Shown piece after piece: positions 36,561-49,079 of a stretch of DNA of 64,000 nt. Location of the stretch: NCBI GenBank assembly GCA_037954235.1, contig JBBMOA010000002.1, positions 18,885,009 through 18,949,008 of the forward strand. The letters are read 5' to 3'. Position numbers and translations under genes: made by a program. Origin of the DNA: Aulostomus chinensis (taxonomy: Eukaryota; Chordata; Actinopteri; Syngnathiformes; Aulostomidae). The number at the start of each line of letters is the position of its first letter. Position 1 is the first letter of the stretch. Under the pieces are notes generated by a model, which was not told the DNA's origin, ran no database searches, and saw only the letters and a program-made list of their open reading frames with translations.

Positions 36561-39500
36561 GCTATAATATTCATGCAGTCATTTATAATTGAATTATATT
36601 AACACAGGGTTTCAGAGTGAGTGATGACAAGCTGTCAAATCCTCATCTAAGTGTCAATCATCATCTCCAGTAGACCCCTCATCTTTGCAGTGATAGAACA
36701 AAGACGTATTAAGTAGAGACCACCATAAAATGCACACACTATTAGCTGGTTTATTTTTAGTCTGTCTTCGACAATATCGTTAACGTAGCATGTCCTGTGC
36801 TTGCCCACTTTGTTGGAGCCTCTTTGTTATGAACATCAGAGTTGAGGTTGACATGTGAGACTCAGTAGGGATCAACAATTACACTCACAAAATGATTTTG
36901 AGGTCTTTTAAATACACATAATGGGATTTTGTTTGTACAAAAACACGTTGCATTGCAGAGGTTCATCTCATCTTGGAAATATCTCTTTCAGCAACTTGAA
37001 TGCCAGTTTGATTTTCACACAATATCAGAAGCTCCAAAACCTCCTAATTCATGTAGATATTTTTGACTTGTCTTAGTAAAAACTGCCGAAAGACTTTTGT
37101 ATTAAAATAAAATCTAAATATGCTGTGTATTTTGTATGTAGTCTATGAAAACTATTCTGTTTTGAGTTGCTTCCCATATAGTATAGCAATCAACATATTG
37201 CCAAACTCTAAATGTTTCAACCTCCGCTTTAAGAAGATGTGTAAAATGATCTATACAATGTGTCACTCAAATGATCTGTATAATTGGGGTCTCTTATTTT
37301 TGCCTTTAAAATAAAGAGACACAATTTCCTATTTCTCACAAAACCTGAAAATATTTTCTATGAAATTATAATGTACTGCCAGCATACATACGAAATGTAT
37401 CAAACAAATAATTTATCTTCTCAAATCTATGATGACTAAAGATTTTTTCCAGTGTGCTTGTGTGAATTACACCCTCAAAAAGGCCAGTCTCTTGTTCTTA
37501 CACATAAGTGGGTTTGAATATGAGGTAAATTCCCCTTGGCAGGTTTTTCTCCTCTGTGCAAAAAGCTTCCAGTTTTGTGCTGCTTCCTCCTTTTCTTACT
37601 TTCTTAGTTATTAATTGAGATCATGAGAGTCAACGCTTTCAGCAGAAGACCAGCTAAAGACAAGAAATGCTTGAACTTCGTTGCTATAAATATTAACAAG
37701 CAATATATTATGCATATTATTCTTTAAATAACATATAAAATGTGTTTTTGTGACTAAATCTTAATTTTGCATATGCTTTTAAGTAATATACATTAAATAA
37801 TAATTGCCATGAAATTGATGGCAGAAGCAGCTTTGGTACTGTCAATCAAATTTGTGCAAACCCCCTCCGACACTTTAAGTCTCTCATCACTTCCAGCTGT
37901 CAAGCCATCATTGTTCACGCCAGCGTCTCAGAGTGCAGCAGAATCAGCATGTACGGTACTCTCCCATCTTTCACTTTCCCATCTGTCCACTTATAAAGGT
38001 AATAAAGGTCATTAAATGTAGATATTTCTTAACCAAGAGATATACATGAATCTAAAAGCACTGCAATATTCACCATGTTGTCAGAGTATGTAACAGGGTG
38101 AAGGGCCAGAGATAAGATGTTCTTTGCTGTCGTGACCTGTGATAACATGCTGGACTTCTCTTAAAGATTCTCAACTTGAAATTTCTAAATTCAGTACACT
38201 AATCATTTGAACTGCTCATTTGCACACACTGCGCCTCAGACATATTTATACACTTTCATGTTATTTCAAACACTCAAGGCTAGTATAACAGGCAGGACAC
38301 ACATACTGATAGTTTTTGTAACTCCTTGCTCATGACATTTATGGTGTGCCTCTGCTCACTGGCAATCTTTCAAGAGGTACACAATACACGTTGGAGTGAA
38401 AGAGTTACAAATAGCCTATGCTTCATTATGCTTGTAAGACTCAACTGAGGACTGAAAATCTTCTATAGTGTTACAAACAAATTTGTGCATAAAAACATTT
38501 CACTAACAAGACCGATTGTGTTTACTTGACATTAATGTCTCAGGTTTCATTATGCCACCATCTTTGACTAAAGTGCTTGCCAAAAAGGGTTTGAAGCTCT
38601 GCACCATCAACTTTGTGTAACTTCACAAAGAGGACATTCAGGTGTGTATTACCTTAACTTTGATTAAAAACAAGAATTTCAGTAATAGATAACACTACCA
38701 CCATGGCTCATAAACTGCCAAAAAAGCAGGCATAACTCCACAAAAGACAGGTAAAGAGAAAGATATGTAACAGGTCAACACTTTACTTGTGTTTCACTGC
38801 TAATTCCTTCAATGCCCAATTAGAAGTTCAACATGTCCCAAAGGGAGGGAGACCAGAACTGTACCAACCCCATCTCCACTCTTCATCGGTGGAACATAGG
38901 CATGGAAGTATTTCGGGGGACACCGCCTTTGATGTGAGCAATTTATAAGGCTAATTATACAAACAGGATAATAACAATGGAGACTAGGAGCTGCCTGTGT
39001 GTTTACCCTCTCTGTGTTTACATCACAGACAGGTCCTTGAGCCATATAAGAACACATGTGCGAGCACATACACACCAACTAGGAGACATTTGTCAAAACA
39101 GCTGGGGTAATTCTCAGTTGTTCGTAGTGCAGATCATAATAACAACAAACAATGAAAGATGCCTCACATCAAAGAAAGTCATTATTATGTATTTAGAATC
39201 TTAAGAAAGAGGCAAAAGATTGTTGATGCAGTGACTTCCTCCTCGACTTAATTGATAGCACTACTGGTTTAGGGTGCTACATAGCTGCAGGACAGTACTT
39301 GTATTATCATGTGAGCTCCTTGCCTTTGGGTATCAGATCTTGTTGTTTGCATATTTATTGTATATTTGTATAATCATGCCCTGCCTGTATCTTATCACAT
39401 AAATTGGCTCGTGTCATTATCTGCAGTGTGGGCGGTTGATGGTGCTCCAGCAGTTTCCAGAAACAGTTTTCCTGCTTTCAGACAGAACTCGAAAATGATT

Positions 39501-41095
39501 CAACTTAAAGGTTCGAGGATAACAAGCTTGTTCTCTCTGACATTTGTTCAAAATACTGTTCAGTCGTAGAATACAAAACCTTACATGTTCTTCAAAAAAG
39601 TATGAACAACGGCTATGAATTTTTCATTTGAAACATGGATTATTTTTACCTGAAAAAGAATGGGTAGACTGTACATATCTACCTTTCATCATGCTGCCAA
39701 GCTATTAGGCATGCCCATCGCCCCATGCATTAGAAGCACATTAATTTTGGAATCACAGCACTCTTCAGGTTCAAATAATGAGCATTTAATTATTGACAGG
39801 AGATGAATATTTAACAAAGACACTGGTGGTTCACTCGGTTGGCCTCATATGGAGTAGTATTAAGGAGGACACAAGGTCCCCATGACCCAGAAACCCACCT
39901 TCAGTCTCACTGAATATCCACCACTGTTTAAGTCCTCAGCAAGCGCACGTCTATCTAAGAAGAGAAACTGCTGTCATAGGTGTAATGTAATCAAGAATAC
40001 CTTATTCAGAAGTAATGATAAAAATACTTAGATTAAATCTGTGCATTTGCCATACAGTAAAGTACAGTATGATTACCCTACAACCAAACACCATTAAGAG
40101 CAAACAGCCCAACTTATCAGTTGTCCAGGAGATGACCAGACACCAGCTCATACAGGACATCTGTACTACGTTAACCATAAACAGAATCTAGCAGTGTTGT
40201 TGCTATTGGTTTTGATCAGTTTAAATTAGGCTACAGTCTATATTTGCATTATTTCAAAAATAAATCAACAACACGAATGTTCTTATTTGTGTCAAGTACT
40301 CTAAGATTTAAGTGATAACACAAAAAAACATACATAACCAGTAACTACAAAGGACTAAATGGACATGCAAGGATTATGGAGACGAGTTACAAACACTCTG
40401 TCCCAAACTCTCCAGACATTTAAGGGTTTTTGTTAGAGATAATGATACTTATGGTACTTCCTTTTAAAACTTCATGAAAAAAATACTGTTGAACATAAAA
40501 CATAACGTTCTTTATAGATTCCATTGAAATCAATGTTTTTGAAGTTTGAGATAGTTTGTTTTCTTTAGCTACAGTTGATCTGATGGATGAGTCCAACGAA
40601 CTTTTAACAAAGGTCGTGCCTGGCAGAGAACACTGCTTTTTACTAGATACCAAAGGATCAGATCCTCTGCACAATCAAAAGCAAGACAGATGGAAAAAAC
40701 AAGATCTACACCCAGCCTCCAGGGAATGAACCATTTAAATCTGTCAGTCACTCTTCTTCCTCATCCCACAGCCATCTACTTATCCACTGCTCACTCTGCA
40801 GATGAGTGGCCCCTCAGATCTTTTCTTTTGCAAAAAGTCTCTTGGAAAACAGAATCAGGACATCAAAAAAGCCTGAAAATCATCATCATTTCTTTTATTA
40901 AAATTATTGAGCTGATTTTTTTTTCTTCTTTTTTTTTTTTAAAACAATATGAATATGTAGTATCAACATTAAAATTCAAGACTGCAAATCCATCAATCAG
41001 TTCGTAGTCTGGACCATAAAGTTAAAAACAGCTTTTCATAGTAAAAATGTCTTTAGTTCAATGACTTACTCAATGACTCCAAAATGCAAAAAATT
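36561..41095. other. Long non-coding stretch, nothing recognised
   Basis: Mostly AT-rich unique sequence. T-rich runs lie at 40916-40940. No open frame exceeds about 105 codons and none is recognisable. No transposon ends, RNA genes or microsatellites longer than about 10 units were noticed. Confidence 0.5.
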
Positions 41096-41164
41096 TTATC
41101 ATCGTAGTCATCATCATCTTCCGCTTATCCGGAGGGTCTGGGTCGCGGGGGCAGCAGCCTCAGC

Positions 41165-42400
41165 AAGGAAGCCCAGACTGTCCTCTCCCTAGCCACTTCC
41201 ACCAGCTCTTCCGGGGGGATCTCGAGGTGTTCCCAGGCCAGCCAAGAGATATAATTCCTCCAGCATGTCCTGGGTCACCCTGAGGCCTCCTCCTGGCTGG
41301 ACATCCCTGGAAAACCTCCCGAGGGAGGCGTCCAGGAGGCATCCTCATCAGATGCCTGAACCACTTCAACTGACTCCTCTCGACATGAAGGAGCAGCGGC
41401 TCTACTCTGAGTCCCTCCAAATGACTGAGTTTCTCACCCTATCTCTAAGGGAGAGCCCAGCCACCCTGCGGAGGAAACTCATTTCGGCCGCTTGTATTCG
41501 TGATCTTGTTCTTTCGGTCATTACACAGAGCTCATGACCATAGGTGAGGGTTGGAACGTAGATTGACCGGTAAATCGAGAGCCTTGCCTTTTGGCTAAGC
41601 TCCCTCTTCACCAAAACGGACTGGTTTAGCACCCGCATCACTGTGGATGCCGCCCCAATCCGCCTGTCAATCCCCCGCTCCATCCTACCCTCACTCGTGA
41701 ACAAGACCCCGAGATACTTAAACTCCTCCACCTGAGGAAGAACCTCTCCCCCGACCTGGAGTGGGCAAACCACCCTTTTCCGGCTGAGAACCATGGCCTC
41801 AGACTTGGAGGTGCTGATTCTCATCCCAGCCGCCCACATTAGGCTGCAAACTGTCCCAGCAAGAGCTAGAGGGCCTGGCCTGATGGAGCTAAGAGGACTA
41901 CGTCATCCGCAAAAAACAGAGACGACATTCTCCCGCCACCAAACTCGACCCCCTCCAGCACCCGGCTGCACCTAGAAATTCTTTCCATAAAGGTTATGAA
42001 CAGAACCGGTGACAAAGGGCAGCCTTGGCAGAGTCCAACCCTCACCAGGAACAAGTCCGACTTACTGCTGGCAACACAGACCAGACTCTCACTCCTCCGG
42101 TAGAAAGACCAAATGGCCCTTTGTAAGGGGCCATCCACCCCATACTCCCTGAGTACCCCCCACAGGGTGCTCCTGGGAACACGGTCATAAGCCTTCTCCA
42201 GAGCCACAAAACACATGTGGACTGGTTGGGCAAACTCCCATGCCCTCTCCAGCACCCTAGCGAGGGTGAAGAGCTGATCCACGGTTCCACAGCCGGGATA
42301 AAAAACCACATTGCTCCTCCTTGATCTGAGGCTAGACTATCGCCCTGACCCTCCTCTCCAGTACCCTGGCGTAGACCTTTTCAAGGAGGCTGAGAATAGA
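41165..42400 (-). pseudogene. Dead reverse transcriptase and C-terminal region of the Rex3-like LINE
   Basis: The remains of an RNA-directed DNA polymerase are spread over at least three minus-strand frames: 41866-42309 (fingers and palm), 41402-41839 (thumb and connection) and 41160-41420 (C-terminal part with WFRHLMRMPPGRLPREVF). The GCPLSPVLF block and the LFFADDVVLLAPSG catalytic box (FADD at about 41902-41913) are intact. Motif A reads FVALEKAYDR where the family has an aspartate in place of the alanine (codon 42202-42204), so a metal-binding catalytic residue is lost. Frameshifts near 42310, 41840, 41410 and 41230, plus in-frame stops near 42349 and 41864, make it inactive. The endonuclease half is missing. 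Confidence 0.85.
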
Positions 42401-42409
42401 ATGTTCCTC

Positions 42410-42799
42410 CTGGAACAGTCACCTTATCGTGGTAGAGGAATTTGAGTGCCCTAATGACCCTAGGAGCTATGCTGTCGGGGGCATTTTGCAACTGGTAGGG
42501 TCACCCAAGGCAGACTTGTCCTAGGCAAAGGGCCAGACAAAGAATGGTTCAAATGACCCTTCATGGGAAGGAAATTAGTTAGGAAAGTAGTTTGTGTACC
42601 CAGCCCTGGAGCCAGGTCTGGGGTAGGGCCTGGCTCCAGGGTGGTTGGGCCTTAGCCCATGATTACATGGACTTGTCCCCCCGTGGACCCACCACCCGCA
42701 GTAGGAACTGAAAGGGTCCGGTGCAGTGTGGTTTGGGCAGCAGACCAAGGTGGGAGCCTTGGTTGTCTGATCTCCAGACATGGAAGGTGGCTTTTGGAA
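42410..42799 (+). mobile_element. Inverted 5' leader segment of the Rex3-like LINE
   Basis: On the plus strand this begins with GTCACCTTATCGTGGTAGAG (42419-42438). It then follows the order I remember for the leader of this LINE family (CCTAGGAGCTATG near 42459, GGTAGGGTCACCCAAGG near 42495, GGGCCAGACAAAGAA near 42530). It stops at about 42799, just before the endonuclease coding region would begin. There is no 3' tail on this side, so an independent second insertion is less likely than an inverted part of the same copy. Internal gaps relative to the family are likely. Confidence 0.7.
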
Positions 42800-43079
42800 T
42801 AATTAATTTTATGTTGAACATAAATTAATTATCAAAGAAATGACACACCAGACAAACTCCCCATTATGTTGACAGCAACAACAGCTTGTCTGTTTTCCAT
42901 GATAAATTATACATTTTAAATGTTAGAAACTATGATTGGTTATTCAGCTTCAAATGACCAGGGAATGACCCTCCACTCACATACAAATTAAATCTCTACA
43001 TGCTGTTATGAACTGGTATGTAAAATACCATTGCTTTGACCTATAACTCAGGAGCTCTTCTATATGCACATTGCTAAGC
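42800..43079. other. AT-rich spacer between two LINE fragments
   Basis: Unique-looking AT-rich sequence with a small inverted repeat around 42803-42834 (AATTAATTTTATGTT / AACATAAATTAATT). No gene. Confidence 0.6.
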
Positions 43080-44045
43080 TCACTGTAGCCTCACTGAACA
43101 GTGTATCCTCAAGTCAAGTTGCTCCCTGTCAAATTTAGAATAGAATTTAAAATTCTCCTAACATACAAAGTCCTCAACAATCAGGCTCCTTCATATTTGA
43201 CAGAGCTCATAGTCCCCTATTATCCTGCTAGAACCCTTCACTCCTAGGATGCAGGGTTACTTGTGGTTCCTAGAGTTTCTAAAAGTAGAATGGGAGCCAG
43301 AGCCTTCACCTATCAGGCTCTCCTCCTATGGAACCGTCTCACAGTTTCGGTCCAGGATGCAGACACCCTCTCTACATTTAAGAGCAGACTTAAGACCTTC
43401 CTTTTTGATCAAGCTTATAGTCAGGGCTGTTTAGGCTGGCCCTTAGATATGCTGCTATTGCCTTAGACTGCCGGAGGATCTCCCATGGTGCACTGGGCTT
43501 CTTTCTCCTCCTTTCTTTCCTCTCTGTCCTCCTGCATGTGTTATACATAAATCATACTCATACATGTTACTAACTCATCTTCTTCTCTGGAGCCTTCAGG
43601 CTCTCCACATCCCAGATCCCAAATCCCAGGTACTGCTGGAGGAGGCTACAGACCTGAAGAGGCTCAAGCGCCCAACCACAGCACCACCTGCTAACGTCCC
43701 CGTCTCTTCCCTTTCTATCTCTCTTTATCTCTGTCGCTCTCTTTCCTTCTCTATATCTGTCTTCCTCAAATATCTGTCTTCGTCTCTGCCCCGCCCTCCT
43801 GCTCTCTTTCTCCCCAACCAGTCAAAGCAGAAGGCGTCCCTCTTGAGCCTGTATCTGCTCGACATTCCTGCCTGTTAAAAGGAAGGTTTTCATCGCTGCT
43901 GTTGCAGGATGTGCTTGCTCGTGGAGAATTGTTGGGTGTAAATTCATTGAGGGAGTGTGGTATCAGACCTGCTCTACTTGTAAAGTGTCATGAGATAACT
44001 TTTGTTGTGATTTGGCACTATACAAATAAAATGGACTTGACTTAA
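43080..44045 (+). mobile_element. 3' end of an L2/Maui-like LINE
   Basis: The plus-strand fragment opens within the C-terminal coding region. The frame from 43119 reads LLPVKFRIEFKILLTYKVLN and continues through a single TAG (43245-43247) to AFTYQALLLWNRL and FKSRLKTFLF, the familiar terminal blocks of L2-group fish LINEs. A long pyrimidine-rich 3' untranslated region follows. The end carries the characteristic stretch ending in GGCACTATACAAATAAAATG and a TTGACTTAAACTT tail. The fragment is strongly 5'-truncated and inactive. I assign the clade from these blocks; the exact family is uncertain (L2 versus another CR1-group LINE). Confidence 0.8.
43119..43430 (+). pseudogene. C-terminal LINE polypeptide remnant with one in-frame stop
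   Basis: About 100 codons in one frame, interrupted only by the TAG at 43245. The residues match the C-terminal tail that follows reverse transcriptase in L2-group LINEs (LNNQAPSYLTELIVPYYPAR, then ARAFTYQALLLWNRL and ADTLSTFKSRLKTFLFDQAY). No polymerase motifs remain. That so few disabling changes have accumulated suggests a fairly recent insertion. Confidence 0.75.
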
Positions 44046-44225
44046 ACTTTATGCTGCTGACCTACACACATAATGACCTGTCCATAAAATCTTTAGGATC
44101 ATTCTAAAGCCTTTCACTGGGCAAGTGACCTATGGTTTGCTCAATAGTCCAAAAGGTAAAAAAATACCCTATTGCTGCAAGTTAAAGCACCAAATTCAGC
44201 ATAAGACCAACTTTAAGCTTTTACC
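44046..44225. other. Non-coding spacer, nothing recognised
   Basis: Short AT-rich sequence following the LINE tail. Confidence 0.5.
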
Positions 44226-45080
44226 CACACCTCTTTTATGGTTTCATTGCTTATGATGGGATAATGGTTAATTCATCCCAAACCTCACAGGCAACCCCCC
44301 TGCAATGCTTCTGACAGCTGAGAAATGTCATTACAGGCCATAATGAAGAATGAAATCAGTTATACCATCACCGCACGCCCAAAATTTAATTAGCACCTCT
44401 GAAGGTCAGCTCAATTGGTTTCCTCATGATGTTTTCATGTGAGGAAAATGTTTGGATATAAATTTATTTCTGCTTTGATTCTGCATTGGGAAGATAGCAC
44501 AACATAAGAAAAAAAGCCCCTCTGAAAAAATCATATGGAAATGGAATATTATTTGTAGTATTAGCTGGATGTATCAGTGCCCATAAACAGGCCGCAACCT
44601 AACAAAGGCAACTGATCAGACATTGTGATTGAAATGAGGTGTGAAAAACAGCCTTTTTATCATCTCATGCCATACCTTCAGACAATATGCAATTAGTGCT
44701 CATACTCAGGAGTGAGAAACAGCCTTGGTGTTGCACCAATTTGCAGATCATTTAGCCTTTTCACATGCATTCTGCCTCTTATAGAACAGCACGAATCAAA
44801 GCCAAATAAAGATGAAAATAGAGCATGACAGGGAAATAAAGTCATGCAAATGACTTTTGTTATTGCACTGTGATTTTTATTTGAATTGTAAGTGATCATT
44901 CTGCCTTTTAGTTACAGCTGTCAGCCCTCATTAATGTGCATTATAAATTGCATCAAAGTGCATAAGGCTGTGTGTGATTAATTTATACAGCTCTTTACAT
45001 AGGAGGAAACTGTGCAGGTGCTGTGGAGCCTAATGACTTGCTTAGGGTGGCACAGCGAATCACAGTCTGTACTTTCAGTT
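44226..45080. promoter_or_regulatory. Candidate conserved non-coding region
   Basis: Two patches (about 44230-44480 and 44890-45080) are non-repetitive and carry homeodomain-type cores: TTTAATTAGC at 44385-44394, CATTAATGTGC at 44930-44940, GTGATTAATTT at 44975-44985. Nothing coding is supported. This is motif density only; alignment to other fish would decide. Confidence 0.2.
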
Positions 45081-46529
45081 TGTTGTGTGTCAGGTCTGGC
45101 ATGTGTCTGTCACACTGCCATTAGTTAAAACATCCCGAGTAAGACTATTAAACACTCACATCCATCAACTAACACAGCATCCAAAACAACATAAACAAAT
45201 CACGTCTTTTACATAATGACACCTTTGTTAAGCTGTCATTGAGTGCTATTTATCTCAATGAACATGTATGTGCCATTTGTATGGTGTATTATGCTGGAAA
45301 ATCCTTGTAAAAATGTATAAAATATATCATATTTTAACTACTAATATCAATAGTTGATATTTAAAGAATATAATGATCCTGTTACAGTCAGAAAATAATT
45401 AATTTTGAAGACAATACAAACTTAATCTTGATACACGTGCAAAATCATGCACAATAAAAATATGAATCTGGAAGCTGTTAAAGTCCAACTGCAGTAGCAG
45501 GTTGAATAAAAATAGTAACTGTTTAGTTTGTGCTGAGTGAGACAAAGATTCAAATCAGAGACAACTCATGAACTGGCTTACAACTCCAAGACATCACTGT
45601 TATCCCCATGATTTATATATTGTAGGAGGCTCTACTAAGCAAAATTATTTAAATGATTTGTTTGTGAACTGATAATTGAGACCCACTGTTGACTGGCAAG
45701 TTTTTCAGCACACAATCAAGGCAGCTGATGTGTGTTCACTTTGGACCAGTCACTGCTAGAGTTAAAGAATGAATTTCCTTTCCAGATGCACGCAAAAGGC
45801 AGTGGGAGTATGTGGCAGGGGTTTAAGATTTGAGACACTATGTTTTACTAAAAGGTTATATTCGGGCGTGTCAGCCAGTTTACACAACATAAAAATAGTG
45901 AGAACAGAATGACTGAATCGATCCCAATATCTTAAGACGGAGACTTGAAGGCAATTCATTTTTACAATCAAGCTTCTTTATGGTGAACTTGGATGCAGAG
46001 TGATAGGAGGATGAGGAGTGTCAGGATCAAGAGCTATTTATTTACACACTTCTTAGGCTACACAAATCATGGGTTTGTGGAGAACAGTGTGTGGTGATGC
46101 CTCTCTGTGTCCAATGCACCTGACAGTTCGTATTCAGTGCAACGATGTTATACACTAAAACTATATAAAAACTAAAATTGTAATTGTTGATGTCCATGAT
46201 ATTAGACAATATTATTAAAAAGTATTGAAGATCTGTTCAGTACTTCTTTAATATGATGTGAATGTGATGATGAGCACCAGTGCTCTCCTCTACTCCAATG
46301 GTGGTAACAGTGAGAAAGCACTAGTGGAACAGTCATTAATACCTAGGTCTACAGTTCAGCAGCAGAATTTTTTAAAACAATGAAAAATTCAGGAAATTAA
46401 ATAATGATGGAAAAAGGGGAAAAACAAGTTCAATTATCATAATTTTTTGGAAAATTTACTGTCAGCTTTTCTATTCAATCGATAGAATCAAATTGGAAGC
46501 ACTTTATCCTACTTACTAAGGCTTTCCCT
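45081..46529. other. Non-coding stretch, nothing recognised
   Basis: AT-rich unique sequence, including a strongly AT-rich part near 45300-45430. No genes or repeats recognised. Confidence 0.5.
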
Positions 46530-46615
46530 CCAGTCTAAATTCTTGCTTGCTTTGTACGTTGCTTTGGACAAAAGCGTCTGCCAAATGAAATTGTAGAATT
46601 GTAAAATTGTATACA
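46530..46615 (+). mobile_element. 3' end of a dispersed fish repeat
   Basis: The block TTGCTTTGGACAAAAGCGTC followed by TGCCAAATGA (46560-46589) is a terminal sequence found at the end of many copies of a fish SINE/LINE-type repeat as I recall it. It is followed by imperfect repeats of an ATTGTA(G/A)A type unit, as expected for a tail. The body upstream is too decayed to delimit. Confidence 0.5.
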
Positions 46616-47939
46616 AGATGCTGTTTTTGTTAGCCAAGGTTTGTAAAAGGTTTCGAGAGGCTTATGATGATGATAACCATACCCCAGTAGTGTAATTCAA
46701 ATAATTTCATTGATCTCTTGGGGAGTAACGAGAGTTTTAGTTGGTTTTAAAAACATTCTTGTATTTCTTACATAAGCAGAAGAGCTTCCATTTGACCTGT
46801 TTTGAATCTCACAATAGACTGTCTTGTCATTTCAAAATACAACCTTACAATCAAGTACCCTGTCATGGAATTCATAATGTGCGACATTGCCATCAATTTT
46901 ACACTCTACTGCAGTTTGTTTTAAAAAGCCTTTGTGGAGCGTACAGTCCAGAGATAAAAAGCTTATTTTTTCTCGTGCCTCTGCCTTATCAATCGACCGT
47001 CCATCCTGTGTGCTTGCGACCTCTAATGGATTTCACATGACTACAGGCCTGGCCCAGACAAGAGCACAGGCCCTCACCAACTTGACAACCATTAGCCTGT
47101 AGGATGGGAGGAGGGAAAGAGGGTCTCTCAGTGTCCTGTAACTGATGTGTCGTGCACCAAGCCATCTCCCCCGGGTCAGACAAGGATGTATCCACTCTGA
47201 CAAGCGTCTCGCTCCTTTCTGTGTCCCGACGAGCCTATTATCATGAGGTCCTGCAAATGTTGTGCATTCTGGGAAGTGGCACATAAAAGAATGATCAGGC
47301 AAAGCTTTCAGACAGAAGTCATTCGCACAGGCAAGCTCTTTGTTGAACAAAATGGAAATGCAGCAACGAGAGGTGCACCTGTTGAGCGTCCTTGTGGAGA
47401 CACAAGCACTCACACTTGGCATTATGTATCTTATTATTTATATGGAACTGTCAGCTAATAATGCATGGGTCTCTCACTGGAGCACTTTCTGCCATCCTTG
47501 AAAGTCATGGCAAGAGGCACCCATGGTTTGTGAGACTCTCACTGGGGTGTTGTCTGAGGAAGTCATTCCCACTTACATTGATATAATGCATCTGCGCTGC
47601 TGTGACATGGGAGTCTTCTTTATCTCCGCTCACTGATTTACTTGTGTGTCTTCTTTATTCTGCTTAGAGCATCAACTTGCATGTTACTGTTGGGTTGATG
47701 GTTTCAGGATTTGGGAGGGATAAAACTGTCACTCACAGCTTTATGTCTTAAATTAAGGCTTTTTCTAAAAAGTATTAGTTAACACCAGCTCATCTTATCC
47801 TAACTTCTTCTCTGGACTATGTACCAGTACATCAGTATTCCCACTGCTATTAGCTGTAGGAACTGGGATTGGTGTGAAAGGGTTAAGGGCATTGTTCACT
47901 TTTCATGTGATAGGGAAATTTTTTATGCAAGAGCGAGCC
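46616..47939. other. Non-coding stretch, nothing recognised
   Basis: The 129-codon minus-strand frame at 47033-47422 is the longest here. It shows no recognisable domain and overlaps plus-strand frames of similar quality, so it is probably chance in a GC-richer patch. Confidence 0.45.
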
Positions 47940-48200
47940 CTGATTAGAGGGTGAGTTTTAATGACAACTAATTAGCAAACCTCTTTAGCCTTGGCGTAAT
48001 GATCAAACGAGCTGTCATCGGGTACCTGATACAATGATCCTCTCATTCTTGATATGATATTTTATTCCTCTGCAATTATGCAGCCCCCACCGCACCACAT
48101 GTGTTTATTGCCTCAAGCACACATGTCAAATTAAAGAGCAGCTTATGCACCTGATATTTAATTATTGCCTGCTGCACCACCATGCACAATGGGAAAATGT
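47940..48200. promoter_or_regulatory. Candidate enhancer-like conserved non-coding block
   Basis: Contains ACTAATTAGC (47967-47976), a TTGGCGTAATGATC element near 47992, GCAATTATGCAG near 48072 and TATTTAATTATTGCC near 48154, in non-repetitive, compositionally even sequence. Of the candidate regulatory blocks in the window this has among the densest homeodomain-type cores. No conservation data were available. Confidence 0.25.
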
Positions 48201-49079
48201 CAAAGCCAGCAATCTACAGTACTTCAAGCAGCAATCGGTACGCTGCGATCACTGAGCACTCATGCGCATACACAGACACACAGATAGGAATTTGAATATT
48301 GAATATGAATGGGACCATTTTCCAGCTCGTCTATGTTCAGTTGATTTTTTTATGTGTCCCTTGTTGCAGAAATTGTGGAATTTAGCATAGAAGTTATTGC
48401 TTGCCAGTTATGAAAATGATAATTTTTAATTGTATATCGTAAAAAAAGGAAAAATGCATTTCCTTTATAAAGCTATTAGCTATACAAATATTTTTTGAAC
48501 AGTGAGGTACACAAAAAAAACAATGTTTCTCTGATAATGTAGTTTGCTGAAGAGATCTGTGCTGAAATGAGCCAAAAAATCGTCATTCTCTCTATACCCA
48601 CTTATGACGAATGAACATTGTACATAGAGAATTTGAATGCTTGTGTATCACACAAATGTGCGCTCTTAAAAATCCAGTTATGACTGCATTTCTATTGATA
48701 ATTCAATTATCCTACAAAGCGTGAAAACTTAATTATTTTCAAAGTATTCTTTGGGATAATTCCTGCGTCCTTGTCTTCACTAGAGCCCCTTGACAAATTC
48801 ATAGCTCTACAAAATGTGATTCTGATTATTCTTCTACAGCTATCCCACATTTTCTTCCATCTTTTATGAACTGAAGTAGCTCAGTTTTAATTGACTTATT
48901 CTTCACATTTGAGCTGTGGTCATGCTTTAAGTGTTGAATTCTTTCCGTTTCCTTCCTCCAAAGAGCCAAGTGCTGCTCTATTGATGTTAAAATGTGTTGG
49001 TCTCCTAATTATACACTTCTGAAAAACAGATTGTCATCTTGGCTGTGTTTCACTTCATACTTTCTGGCTCATTTAATTT
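48201..49079. other. Non-coding stretch, nothing recognised
   Basis: AT-rich unique sequence without supported features. Confidence 0.5.

Larger units (their letters stand above)
41100..42799 (-). mobile_element. Rex3-like RTE LINE copy, 5'-truncated with an inverted 5' segment
   Basis: A non-LTR retrotransposon of the RTE clade, very close in plan to the fish Rex3 family as I remember it. The minus-strand part runs from the middle of the reverse transcriptase domain (about 42405) to the 3' end, finishing in GATG/GAT-type short repeats at 41100-41122, the tail expected of this family. From about 42410 to 42799 the sequence instead matches the element's 5' leader, on the plus strand. The arrangement fits twin-primed integration. 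The 8-base AATTTTAT occurs at both edges (41092-41099 and 42805-42812) and may be the target duplication, though AT-rich matches are weak evidence. The copy is much GC-richer than its surroundings. Confidence 0.85.

Noticed and set aside
42575..42781. 68-codon minus-strand open frame
   Set aside because: It is antisense to the inverted LINE leader and has no independent support.
47033..47422. 129-codon minus-strand open frame
   Set aside because: No family recognised. It has plus-strand shadow frames of equal quality and no exon signals.
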